DNA of 5,854 nucleotides from NCBI GenBank assembly GCA_934668295.1, contig CAKUND010000109.1, positions 1 through 5,854 on the forward strand, in the 5' to 3' direction. A model generated the notes under the pieces. That model saw only the letters and a list, made by a program, of their open reading frames with translations. It did no database searches and had not been told where the DNA came from. The position numbers and the translations under genes are program-made. Below are positions 1 through 5,317 of the stretch, in pieces; positions within the stretch are counted from its first letter, which is position 1; each line of letters opens with the position of its first letter. The DNA comes from an uncultured Oscillospiraceae bacterium (lineage in GTDB: Bacteria; Bacillota; Clostridia; Oscillospirales; Oscillospiraceae).

Positions 1-50
1 AGGCTCAGAACCATGACCAGAACCAGAAGCAGTGCAAGATACTTCTTCAT
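1..50 (-). CDS. 5' end of a secreted or lipoprotein gene (signal peptide only), cut by window edge
   Basis: Only the first 16 codons and two bases are inside the window. They read MKKYLALLLVLVMVLS, then a probable Leu: a short lysine-rich n-region followed by an unbroken hydrophobic core, which is a Sec signal peptide. In Firmicutes this shape often runs into a lipobox cysteine (as in ABC-transporter solute-binding proteins), but the lipobox would lie outside the window, so the mature product is unknown. A well-formed promoter and a leader of about 90 nt precede it, which supports a real gene start. The chosen ATG (50-48) has AAAGAGG at 62-68, with a rather long gap of 11 nt. An in-frame ATG at 71-69, behind GGAAG, would add MKEVDFQ and is a less likely start because it puts two acidic residues before the signal peptide. 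A sugar-binding role would suit the hydrolase homologue next door, but that is speculation. Confidence 0.62.
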   Translation of the reverse strand, partial: MKKYLALLLVLVMVLS

Positions 51-90
51 TTGAAAATCTACCTCTTTCATAATATTCTTCCGCGCCGGA

Positions 91-142
91 CTGCGGGAAA
101 CCGCAGCCTGGCAGCAGAATTGTCCCCGAAGGGGGAGCAATT
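91..142 (-). promoter_or_regulatory. Structured 5' leader with two stem-loops
   Basis: The leader of the signal-peptide gene holds two inverted repeats. The first, at 118-142, pairs AATTG-TCCCC with GGGGA-CAATT around a 4-nt loop, with one bulged base; it lies at or just after the predicted transcription start. The second, at 91-106, is a perfect 6-bp stem CTGCGG/CCGCAG with a 4-nt loop, extendable by two pairs across a bulge. Neither is followed by a T-run on the minus strand, so neither looks like an intrinsic terminator. I do not recognise a known riboswitch class. They may affect mRNA stability or translation. Confidence 0.4.
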
Positions 143-145
143 TTG

Positions 146-174
146 ATTATATCAGCTTTTGCCGCTGATTGCAA
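146..174 (-). promoter_or_regulatory. Sigma-A type promoter with extended -10
   Basis: On the minus strand, TTGCAA (174-169) and a perfect TATAAT (151-146) are separated by exactly 17 nt, and the -10 is preceded by TGN, giving an extended -10. The start of transcription should fall near 139-140, about 90 nt before the signal-peptide gene at 50. The promoter lies in the gap after the family 3 hydrolase homologue, so the downstream gene can be expressed independently of it. Confidence 0.75.
151..169. promoter_or_regulatory. Candidate operator: dyad in the promoter spacer
   Basis: A perfect 6-bp inverted repeat, ATCAGC-N7-GCTGAT, occupies almost exactly the spacer between the -35 and -10 hexamers. 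A dyad at this place is the usual position for a repressor site. A hairpin for ending the upstream hydrolase-homologue transcript is the alternative, but no T-run follows it in the minus direction. The binding protein cannot be named from this sequence. Confidence 0.4.
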
Positions 175-201
175 TGACTTTTCACGGATCTTCCATGATT
201 T

Positions 202-2304
202 TCACATCTTTTTTGCCTGCAGCATCCATTTCAGGATCCGGATCGCTGCCTTTTCCAGACCGATGCGGTCGGAACGGAGCGGTTCGCCGCCCCAGAGCAT
301 GCCGCCGTAGCCGCAGTCGAGCAGCCATGCGCGCAGCAGAGGGCTCCGCTCCGTGAGCCGCTGGCCGGAGATGGCGCAGTCCGGCAGTCTTGCCGCGCGG
401 CAGCTGCTGGCGGCGATCTCAAACGGAAGCCCGTACACATCGCGCAGCGCGGACTGGGAAACGGAAACGGCCTCCGGCAGACTCTGCGCGTGCAGCGCAG
501 CTGTCCCATAGGGCCATGCGCCTTCGGCCAGTGCTGCCGTCATGACGCCGCAGACGACCGGGTCCTCCGACCATTTTTCCGCAAAGTGCCTCTCCTGCGG
601 CGAACGCATCACGCCCGTATCCGGCCCCAGCCAGAGCTGGACGCCGAGCTCCGCCATTTCCAGACCCACCGCGCGTCCGACGGCCCGGACGACTTCCCGG
701 TCAAACGAGCAGGCCAGCTGCGCGGGCGCGGGAAAGACGGTCGCGCACTGCCGCCTGACGATCTCGCCGGTTTCCTCGTCGGGGATATCGCGCAGCAGCC
801 GCAGTCCCTGCGCGCCGCCGGCGATCTGCACAGCCGGAATGCCATAGCGCTCGATCGCAGCCGACGCGCCGAGCGCGCCGGGGACGGAGGCCGGCTCCTT
901 TCCGAAGCCGCAGACCAGACGTTCCAGATTTTCCGTATCCATATCGGCCACGAGATGGAACACGCTGCACCGGCCCTCGCGCACATCGGCAAGCGTATGA
1001 TGCTCCCCGTCCGGGCGGCAGCCGGTAAATTCCCGGCCCTTTCTGCGGCTGCGGCGGGGCAGATCGCGGTCGGAGAAACGGATGGCGTGCTTGTGCGCCT
1101 GCTCGATCTCGGCCAGATCCTCCGGGAACTGGAAGCAGACGGCTTCGGGCCGTTTGCGCTCCTGCGCGGCAGGCAGCGTGAGCGGCTCCGCCGCCTGCAC
1201 CACGGCGCTGCGCGTCAGGCGGATGGAGCCCGCCAGATAGCAGGCGCGGCTGCTCGTGCCGATGCGGATATCATAATATCCCGCGTCCAGCACAAACGCG
1301 TGCGCACTCTCGCGGTAGACGGAAAGCTCCGTGATGGGGAAGCGCAGCGTGACCATCTGGCTCTCACCGGGGGCGAGCAGACGGCTCTTTTGGAAGCAGT
1401 CCAGGAAGCTGACCGGGCGTGTCAGATCGCCCTCGGGCCGCGTCACATAGACCTGCACAAGCTCGCTGGCCGCAAATTCCTCTCCGGTGTTGACCAGCTC
1501 TGCGCTCACCGTCACATCGCAGCCGTCAAGCCCGGCCGAGACGCTGCCGAACGCGACCGTCCCGTAGCTCAGGCCATGGCCGAACGGATAGCGCACAGGC
1601 ACGCCGAAGGAATCAAAATAGCGGTAGCCGGTAAACTGATCCGCAGCGGCGCAGGCGTCCGCAAACGCGTCCGCGCGCTCGGGCCAGCTGAAGGAAAGAT
1701 GGCCGGACGGCATGACCTTCGCCGTCAGCACGTCTGCCAGCGCGCCGCCCGCCTCCTGCCCCGCAAGGCCGAGAAAGACGATCGCGCCGCACGAAAGCGC
1801 GGCCTCGTTCAGCTCGATAAAGCCCGGCGCCGCCAGTACGAGCACCGTCCGGTCAAACACGGACGTGACGCGCGTGAGCATGGCCGTCTCCTCGTCGGTC
1901 AGCTGAAGACCATAGCGCTCCGGCGTCCGGCCGATGACGACGACAGCCGCCGCGCAGTCATGGCGCAGCGCGCCAAAATCCAGATTCGTCAGCGGCATTT
2001 CGCCGCCCTCCGGGTGCTCCACGGCCCAAGTGCGGTATTTGCGGGCCAGCAGTGCGTCGGGCTTGACCGTCTCGCTTGCCGCAAGGCCATCCAGCACACC
2101 GATCGCGCGCCAGGGCGTCATGGCCTTGTCAAAGGCGGGCGTCTGCAGCTGTTTGGTGCCGAATACAGCCACGGGCAGCGGCGCGCTGCCCTCCTGCGGC
2201 AGCAGCGGGAGCGTCCGGTCCTTGTTCTGCAGCAGCACGATCCCGGCAGCGGCAGCTGCGCGCGCGGTCAGCGCGTGGTCGCTCATTCTGAGTGTGATAT
2301 CCAT
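202..2304 (-). CDS. Permuted family 3 glycoside hydrolase homologue, probable pseudoenzyme
   Basis: This 700-residue protein resembles beta-glucosidases of glycoside hydrolase family 3 with the permuted domain order known from Ruminococcus and Butyrivibrio enzymes. Residues ~10-245 are the alpha/beta C-type domain (GLAGQEAGGALADVL at 179-193, MPSGHLSFSWP at 198-208, GYRYFDSFGVP at 226-236, YPFGHGLSY at 239-247). Residues ~260-355 are the fibronectin-III-like domain (VNTGE, LVQVYVTRP, LAPGES). Residues ~430-696 are the normally N-terminal barrel domain (HHTLADVREG, GIPAVQIAGG, WLGPDTGVMRSP, WSEDP). The active-site motifs are eroded. The usual DGPxGxR reads GGAQGLR (496-502). The KHF/NNQE segment is shortened to ALHAQS (603-608). 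The nucleophile motif (V/I)M(S/T)DW reads MLWGGE (669-674). The GEGAD-type loop of the C-type domain is replaced near residues 125-137. The frame is intact, so this is not simple gene decay. No signal peptide is present, so it should be cytoplasmic. The ATG at 2304 has AGGAG 7 nt upstream. Family membership is near certain; loss of hydrolase activity is inferred. Confidence 0.9.
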   Translation of the reverse strand: MDITLRMSDHALTARAAAAAGIVLLQNKDRTLPLLPQEGSAPLPVAVFGTKQLQTPAFDKAMTPWRAIGVLDGLAASETVKPDALLARKYRTWAVEHPEGGEMPLTNLDFGALRHDCAAAVVVIGRTPERYGLQLTDEETAMLTRVTSVFDRTVLVLAAPGFIELNEAALSCGAIVFLGLAGQEAGGALADVLTAKVMPSGHLSFSWPERADAFADACAAADQFTGYRYFDSFGVPVRYPFGHGLSYGTVAFGSVSAGLDGCDVTVSAELVNTGEEFAASELVQVYVTRPEGDLTRPVSFLDCFQKSRLLAPGESQMVTLRFPITELSVYRESAHAFVLDAGYYDIRIGTSSRACYLAGSIRLTRSAVVQAAEPLTLPAAQERKRPEAVCFQFPEDLAEIEQAHKHAIRFSDRDLPRRSRRKGREFTGCRPDGEHHTLADVREGRCSVFHLVADMDTENLERLVCGFGKEPASVPGALGASAAIERYGIPAVQIAGGAQGLRLLRDIPDEETGEIVRRQCATVFPAPAQLACSFDREVVRAVGRAVGLEMAELGVQLWLGPDTGVMRSPQERHFAEKWSEDPVVCGVMTAALAEGAWPYGTAALHAQSLPEAVSVSQSALRDVYGLPFEIAASSCRAARLPDCAISGQRLTERSPLLRAWLLDCGYGGMLWGGEPLRSDRIGLEKAAIRILKWMLQAKKM

Positions 2305-2311
2305 ATGTGTT

Positions 2312-2316
2312 CTCCT
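2312..2316 (-). promoter_or_regulatory. Ribosome binding site of the hydrolase homologue
   Basis: AGGAG on the minus strand, 7 nt before the ATG at 2304, selects this start over the in-frame ATG at codon 7. Confidence 0.75.
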
Positions 2317-2339
2317 ATTTTGTTGTCAATGTATGTGGA

Positions 2340-2355
2340 GCCTGTTCTGACAGGC
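2340..2355. repeat. Short perfect inverted repeat upstream of the hydrolase homologue
   Basis: GCCTGT-TCTG-ACAGGC is a 6-bp perfect inverted repeat with a 4-base centre, lying 35 bp before the hydrolase-homologue start and just inside the neighbouring palindromic repeat element. It could be an operator or a small leader hairpin. No convincing promoter was found around it. A TTGACA at 2329-2324 is too close to the start codon to drive the whole gene. Confidence 0.3.
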
Positions 2356-2361
2356 GGGAAT

Positions 2362-2475
2362 GCAATTTCTGTAGGGGCCGACAAACTCTGTCGGCCCAAA
2401 AATGTTTCGAATTTGCCGAAGATTTCTCGAAAAACTGCTGCATTCTGCGGGCGGACAGAGTCATCCGCCCCTACA
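2362..2475. repeat. Miniature palindromic intergenic repeat, copy 1
   Basis: This 114-bp element matches a second copy at 3739-3853 in the same orientation. The ends are a near-inverted pair: TGTAGGGGC at 2370-2378 against GCCCCTACA at 2467-2475. Each end carries its own hairpin. One is GGGCCGAC/GTCGGCCC at 2375-2397 with a 7-nt loop; the other is GGGCGGA/TCCGCCC at 2449-2470 with an 8-nt loop. By hand count, the 51-bp centre (2398-2448) is about 69% identical to copy 2 without gaps, while the ends are nearly identical. It codes for nothing. The structure fits a MITE or a REP-like element, and I recall similar GTAGGGGC-ended repeats from gut Clostridia genomes. It lies 18 bp after the flavoprotein stop codon. 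No T-run follows either stem, so it is not a standard terminator. Confidence 0.85.
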
Positions 2476-2493
2476 AACGGGCAGGGAATATGT

Positions 2494-3702
2494 TCAAACC
2501 TTCCCCAGCTTTCCGGCCACGAAGCCGGACGACCAGGCCCATTGCAGGTTGTATCCGCCGCAGTCGCCGTCGATGTCCAGGACCTCGCCGCAGGCGAACA
2601 CGCCGGGGGCGAGCCTGCTTTCGAGCGTGTCGGCACGGAATTCCGCCGTCCGGACGCCGCCCGCCGTCACCTGCGCGCTCTCAAAGCCGGAAACGCCCGT
2701 GACGGGGAGAGAAAAGTATTTGATCGAATTTACCAGCGCGTCCAGCGCCACGTCCGAAACAGACGCAAGCGGCTGCGCGCCGAAACCGCAGGCATGGCAG
2801 AGCGTCTTTCCGAGGCGCGGATGGAGCATGCCGGAGAGCAGCTCCTCGCCGGCCAGCGCCGGGAACGCTGCGCGCCGTGCCTGCAAAAGCGCCCGCACCT
2901 GCGGCGCGGGATAGTCCCGCAGAAAATCGAGCAGCAGCTCCGCCCCCTGCGTCTGTCCTGCGGCCCGCGAAAGCGTGAACGCGACCGGGCCGGAAACGCC
3001 CGTCTCGGTAAACTGCGCTTCGCCCGCGTCCTCCTGCAGCGTCCTGCCGTCTGCGCGCAGGCGCATGCGGCAGTCTGCCCGGACGCCCTTCAGCCCCCGG
3101 ATGGGGGCCGGGTCCGTGCGGATCTGTGTGAGACTGGGGTGCAGCGCCGTGCGGCTGTGTCCGAGCTGGGCAAGCAGCTCATAGCCGGACATCGTTCCGC
3201 CCAGCGCCTTTCCCGCGCAGCCGCCGCAGGCGACGATCAGCTTGTCGCCGAAAACCGTGCTGCCGTCCGCGCCCGTGACCTGATATCCGCGCGCCTTTTT
3301 CTTCACGCTCTGCGCATCGAAGCCGCAGACGAGCTGCACGCCCGCCTGTGCCGCGGCGAAGCGCAGCACGTCCACAACGCTGTTGGCCTGATCAGAGAGG
3401 GGATAGACCCGCCCCGACGGCTCCGCCGCAGTCAGCAGGCCCAACGCGCGGAAAAACTCCAGCGTGGTCTCCCCGTCAAAGCGCGAAAGCGCGGCGCGGG
3501 CAAAGCCCGCGTCCTGCCCGTGATAATGCTCGGGGGACAGATCGAGATTCGTCAGATTGCACCGGCCGTTGCCGGTGGTGAGCAGCTTGCGCCCGACGCG
3601 CGACTGCCGTTCGAGAACGGTGACGGTATTCTGCTTGTCCTGCGCGGCGGAAAGCGCGGCCATCAGGCCGCTGGCCCCGCCGCCGAGAATCAAAACCTTC
3701 AT
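2494..3702 (-). CDS. HI0933/YhiN-family FAD-dependent oxidoreductase (BaiN-like)
   Basis: This predicted flavoprotein of 402 residues, the usual length for the family, is soluble and cytoplasmic. The N-terminus is a Rossmann FAD-binding fold (MKVLILGGGASG, residues 1-12) ending in an acidic residue after the second strand (VLER, 29-32). The family signature GRKLLTTGNGRCNLTN is at 37-52. A second glycine-rich segment, ACGGCAGKALGGTMSG, is at 158-173. FTETGVSGP is at 231-239. The C-terminal FAD-contact motif GEVLDIDGDCGGYNLQW is at 372-388. Most members have no proven substrate. Clostridial BaiN, assigned a role in bile acid 7-alpha-dehydroxylation, is of this type, but family membership alone does not support that role here and no other bai gene is in view. 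The ATG at 3702 is chosen because AAGGAG sits 6 nt upstream and the FAD motif begins at once. The frame stays open to 4053, but that extension runs through the repeat element and into the aminotransferase gene. Confidence 0.92.
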   Translation of the reverse strand: MKVLILGGGASGLMAALSAAQDKQNTVTVLERQSRVGRKLLTTGNGRCNLTNLDLSPEHYHGQDAGFARAALSRFDGETTLEFFRALGLLTAAEPSGRVYPLSDQANSVVDVLRFAAAQAGVQLVCGFDAQSVKKKARGYQVTGADGSTVFGDKLIVACGGCAGKALGGTMSGYELLAQLGHSRTALHPSLTQIRTDPAPIRGLKGVRADCRMRLRADGRTLQEDAGEAQFTETGVSGPVAFTLSRAAGQTQGAELLLDFLRDYPAPQVRALLQARRAAFPALAGEELLSGMLHPRLGKTLCHACGFGAQPLASVSDVALDALVNSIKYFSLPVTGVSGFESAQVTAGGVRTAEFRADTLESRLAPGVFACGEVLDIDGDCGGYNLQWAWSSGFVAGKLGKV

Positions 3703-3708
3703 GTGCTG

Positions 3709-3714
3709 CTCCTT
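3709..3714 (-). promoter_or_regulatory. Ribosome binding site of the flavoprotein gene
   Basis: AAGGAG on the minus strand, 6 nt before the ATG at 3702. It decides against the much longer open frame that begins at 4053. Confidence 0.8.
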
Positions 3715-3738
3715 GGGGTGCGTGTTTAAGGAATATGC

Positions 3739-3853
3739 GCAATTTCTGTAGGGGGCCGACGACTCTTGTCGGCCCTGAAACGGATCGAATTCGCCGCAGT
3801 TTTCCGTAAAAGGCGCTGCCTGCTGCGGGCGGACAGAATCGTCCGCCCCTGCA
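3739..3853. repeat. Miniature palindromic intergenic repeat, copy 2
   Basis: This is the second copy of the element at 2362-2475, in the same orientation. It shares the outer GCAATTTCTGTAGGGG end (3739-3754), and its other end is CCCCTGCA rather than CCCCTACA. Hairpins are GGGCCGAC/GTCGGCCC (3753-3775, 7-nt loop) and GGGCGGAC/GTCCGCCC (3827-3848, 6-nt loop). Relative to copy 1, the second stem gains a pair (C-G where copy 1 has a C/A mismatch), and the loops and centre vary while the stems are kept. It begins 19 bp after the aminotransferase stop codon and ends 36 bp before the flavoprotein start. No coding content and no T-run terminator signature. Confidence 0.85.
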
Positions 3854-3872
3854 GCTGTCTTTGACTTATTAC

Positions 3873-5150
3873 TTACTGCATCCGCTGCTCCAGTGCGGCC
3901 AGGCGCAGGCTGGTGCAGAAGATCTCCATCGCCTGCTCCAGCTCCTCGACCGGGGGCAGGGACGGGGCGATGCGGATGTTGGAATCCTGCGGGTCGCGGC
4001 CATAGGGGAACGTTGCGCCCGCGCCGGTCATGACGACGCCGGCCTCTTTGCACAGCGCCAGCGTGCGCTTTGCAAGGCCCGGAGCCGTGTTGACCGAGAC
4101 AAAATAGCCGCCCTTCGGCCGCTGCCAGGACGCAATGCCGAGCGGCGCGATCTCAGTGTCCAGATGGCGCAGGACGCACTGGAACTTCGGGTTCAGAATG
4201 GCCGCGTGCTTCTTCATGAGCTCGAGCGTGTGGGCCTTGTCCTTCAAAAAGCGCACATGGCGCAGGGAGTTGACCTTGTCATAGGAAATGGTCTGGATGC
4301 CGATGAGCTTCTGCAGATACGCCTGATTGGCCTCGCTCGTGGCCATGACGGAGAAGCCCGCGCCGGGGAGCGTGACCTTGGATGTGGAGGCGAATTCATA
4401 GACCATGCCGTCGTTGCCCGCCTCGCGGCAGAGCGTCAGGATGTCCCGGAAGGGAACGAACTCGCCGTCAAACTCGTGGATGCAGTAGGCGTTGTCCCAC
4501 ATGAGGGCAAAATCGGGCGCGGCGGGCTTCATAGCCGCGATGCGCGCGATGGTTTCGTCGGAATAGACGATGCCGTCGGGGTTGGAGTATTTCGGCACGC
4601 ACCACATGCCCTTGACAGCCGGATCCTTAATTGCCTGCTCTACCTTGTCCATATCAGGGCCGGTCGGGGTCATGGGGATGGTGATGAGCTCGAAGCCGAA
4701 CGATTCGGTGATCTTGAAATGGCGGTCATAGCCGGGCGCCGGGCAGAGCCACTTGACGGTGTCCAGCTTGCACCACGGCTTTTCCGAGCGGGCAAGACCG
4801 TGCGTATAGCCCTTGCTGACCAGATCATACATGAGCGTCAGCGACGCGTTGCCGCCGATGAAGCATTCCTCCGGCCTGCAGCCGAGCACGTCCGCCCAGT
4901 ATTCCTTCGCCTCTTTGAGGCCGGAAAGCTCGCCGTAGTTGCGTGCGTCGACGCCGTCGGAGATGCAGTCCTCCGGGGTCTTGAGGATGCTCAGGATGCC
5001 GGAGACGAGGTCAAGCTGCTCCCTGCCGGGCTTGCCTCTTGCCATGTTGAGTTTCAGCTCCTTCGCCTTCAGCGCGTCGAACCGCGCCTTGACCGCTGCG
5101 TATTCCTCGCGCAGCTGTGCGGGGGTCAGATTCTGATATGCAGTACTCAT
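3873..5150 (-). CDS. Aspartate aminotransferase, MocR-like class (PLP-dependent, fold type I)
   Basis: This 425-residue cytoplasmic enzyme should transfer the amino group between aspartate and 2-oxoglutarate, linking oxaloacetate to amino acid synthesis. It belongs to the Aminotran_MocR-type group, of which the Corynebacterium glutamicum aspartate aminotransferase is the example I recall. Visible features include NYGELSGLKEAKEYWADVLG (71-90) and GGNASLTLMYD (99-109), which forms the cofactor phosphate loop. Asn190 in KYSNPDG and Asp219/Tyr222 in WDNAYCIHEF hold the PLP ring. Lys258 in FASTSK is the Schiff-base lysine, and Arg393 in NIRIAPSLPP binds the substrate carboxylate. All the residues expected for activity are present and the length is normal. 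The ATG at 5150 is preferred because AAAGGA lies 10 nt upstream. The in-frame ATG at 5177 has only a weak site and would add nine atypical residues. A promoter at 5232-5204 serves it, and the upstream regulator gene is closed off by a terminator. Exact substrate preference is by homology only. Confidence 0.94.
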   Translation of the reverse strand: MSTAYQNLTPAQLREEYAAVKARFDALKAKELKLNMARGKPGREQLDLVSGILSILKTPEDCISDGVDARNYGELSGLKEAKEYWADVLGCRPEECFIGGNASLTLMYDLVSKGYTHGLARSEKPWCKLDTVKWLCPAPGYDRHFKITESFGFELITIPMTPTGPDMDKVEQAIKDPAVKGMWCVPKYSNPDGIVYSDETIARIAAMKPAAPDFALMWDNAYCIHEFDGEFVPFRDILTLCREAGNDGMVYEFASTSKVTLPGAGFSVMATSEANQAYLQKLIGIQTISYDKVNSLRHVRFLKDKAHTLELMKKHAAILNPKFQCVLRHLDTEIAPLGIASWQRPKGGYFVSVNTAPGLAKRTLALCKEAGVVMTGAGATFPYGRDPQDSNIRIAPSLPPVEELEQAMEIFCTSLRLAALEQRMQ

Positions 5151-5160
5151 GCCGTATAGA

Positions 5161-5166
5161 TCCTTT
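5161..5166 (-). promoter_or_regulatory. Ribosome binding site of the aminotransferase gene
   Basis: AAAGGA on the minus strand, 10 nt before the ATG at 5150. The spacing is slightly long, but no comparable site precedes the alternative ATG at 5177. Confidence 0.6.
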
Positions 5167-5203
5167 CTTCCATCCATTCTTTGCAGCGCGGCTGCTTAAA
5201 ACA

Positions 5204-5232
5204 AGTATATCGCGTTCCCCTGTTAAAAGCAA
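5204..5232 (-). promoter_or_regulatory. Sigma-A type promoter of the aminotransferase gene
   Basis: On the minus strand, TTGCTT (5232-5227) and TATACT (5209-5204) are separated by 17 nt. The -10 matches the consensus in five of six positions and the -35 in only three. The predicted start of transcription is near 5197, giving a leader of roughly 45 nt. The site lies between the terminator at 5262 and the gene, as expected for an independent transcription unit. Confidence 0.6.
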
Positions 5233-5261
5233 GCAAAAAGCCCGCTTTCTGTGCCGGACGG

Positions 5262-5298
5262 CAAACAAAACCGGCATTCCCGAAGCCGGGAATGCCGG
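5262..5298 (-). terminator. Intrinsic terminator of the XRE regulator gene
   Basis: A perfect 12-bp stem, CCGGCATTCCCG/CGGGAATGCCGG (5271-5282 with 5287-5298), with a 4-nt loop is followed on the minus strand by TTTTGTTTG. It begins 19 bp after the stop codon at 5318. There is no T-run on the other strand, so it works only in the minus direction. Confidence 0.92.
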
Positions 5299-5317
5299 AG
5301 GATATCAATGCGGCGGG

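Noticed and set aside
118..142. The hairpin before the signal-peptide gene as a terminator for the hydrolase homologue
   Set aside because: No T-run follows in the minus direction. A TTTT follows only on the plus strand, where no gene is seen.
2301..2329. TTGACA with ATATGG 17 nt on as a promoter for the hydrolase homologue
   Set aside because: The -10 would overlap the start codon and transcription would begin inside the gene, which is inconsistent with the good ribosome binding site.
2375..2470. The hairpins of the repeat elements as ordinary intrinsic terminators
   Set aside because: On the minus strand neither stem is followed by a run of T; the T-run next to one stem lies on its upstream side.
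2283..2636. A 117-codon minus-strand frame across the first repeat
   Set aside because: Its only similarity is to the translation of the second repeat copy, so it is a by-product of the element and of the flavoprotein 3' end in another frame.
490..3729. A 1079-codon open frame on the plus strand, antisense to the hydrolase homologue and flavoprotein
   Set aside because: It is very rich in Arg, Ala and His, has no recognisable domain, crosses the repeat element, and lies opposite two well-supported genes. GC-rich codon use on the minus strand is enough to keep it open.
3703..4053. N-terminal extension of the flavoprotein to a start at 4053
   Set aside because: It overlaps the aminotransferase gene in another frame and translates the repeat element. 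The ATG at 3702 has a good ribosome binding site and begins directly with the FAD-binding motif.
3861..5159. A 432-codon open frame on the plus strand, antisense to the aminotransferase
   Set aside because: It mirrors the whole of a gene with complete catalytic motifs, shows no family features of its own, and has no supporting start site.
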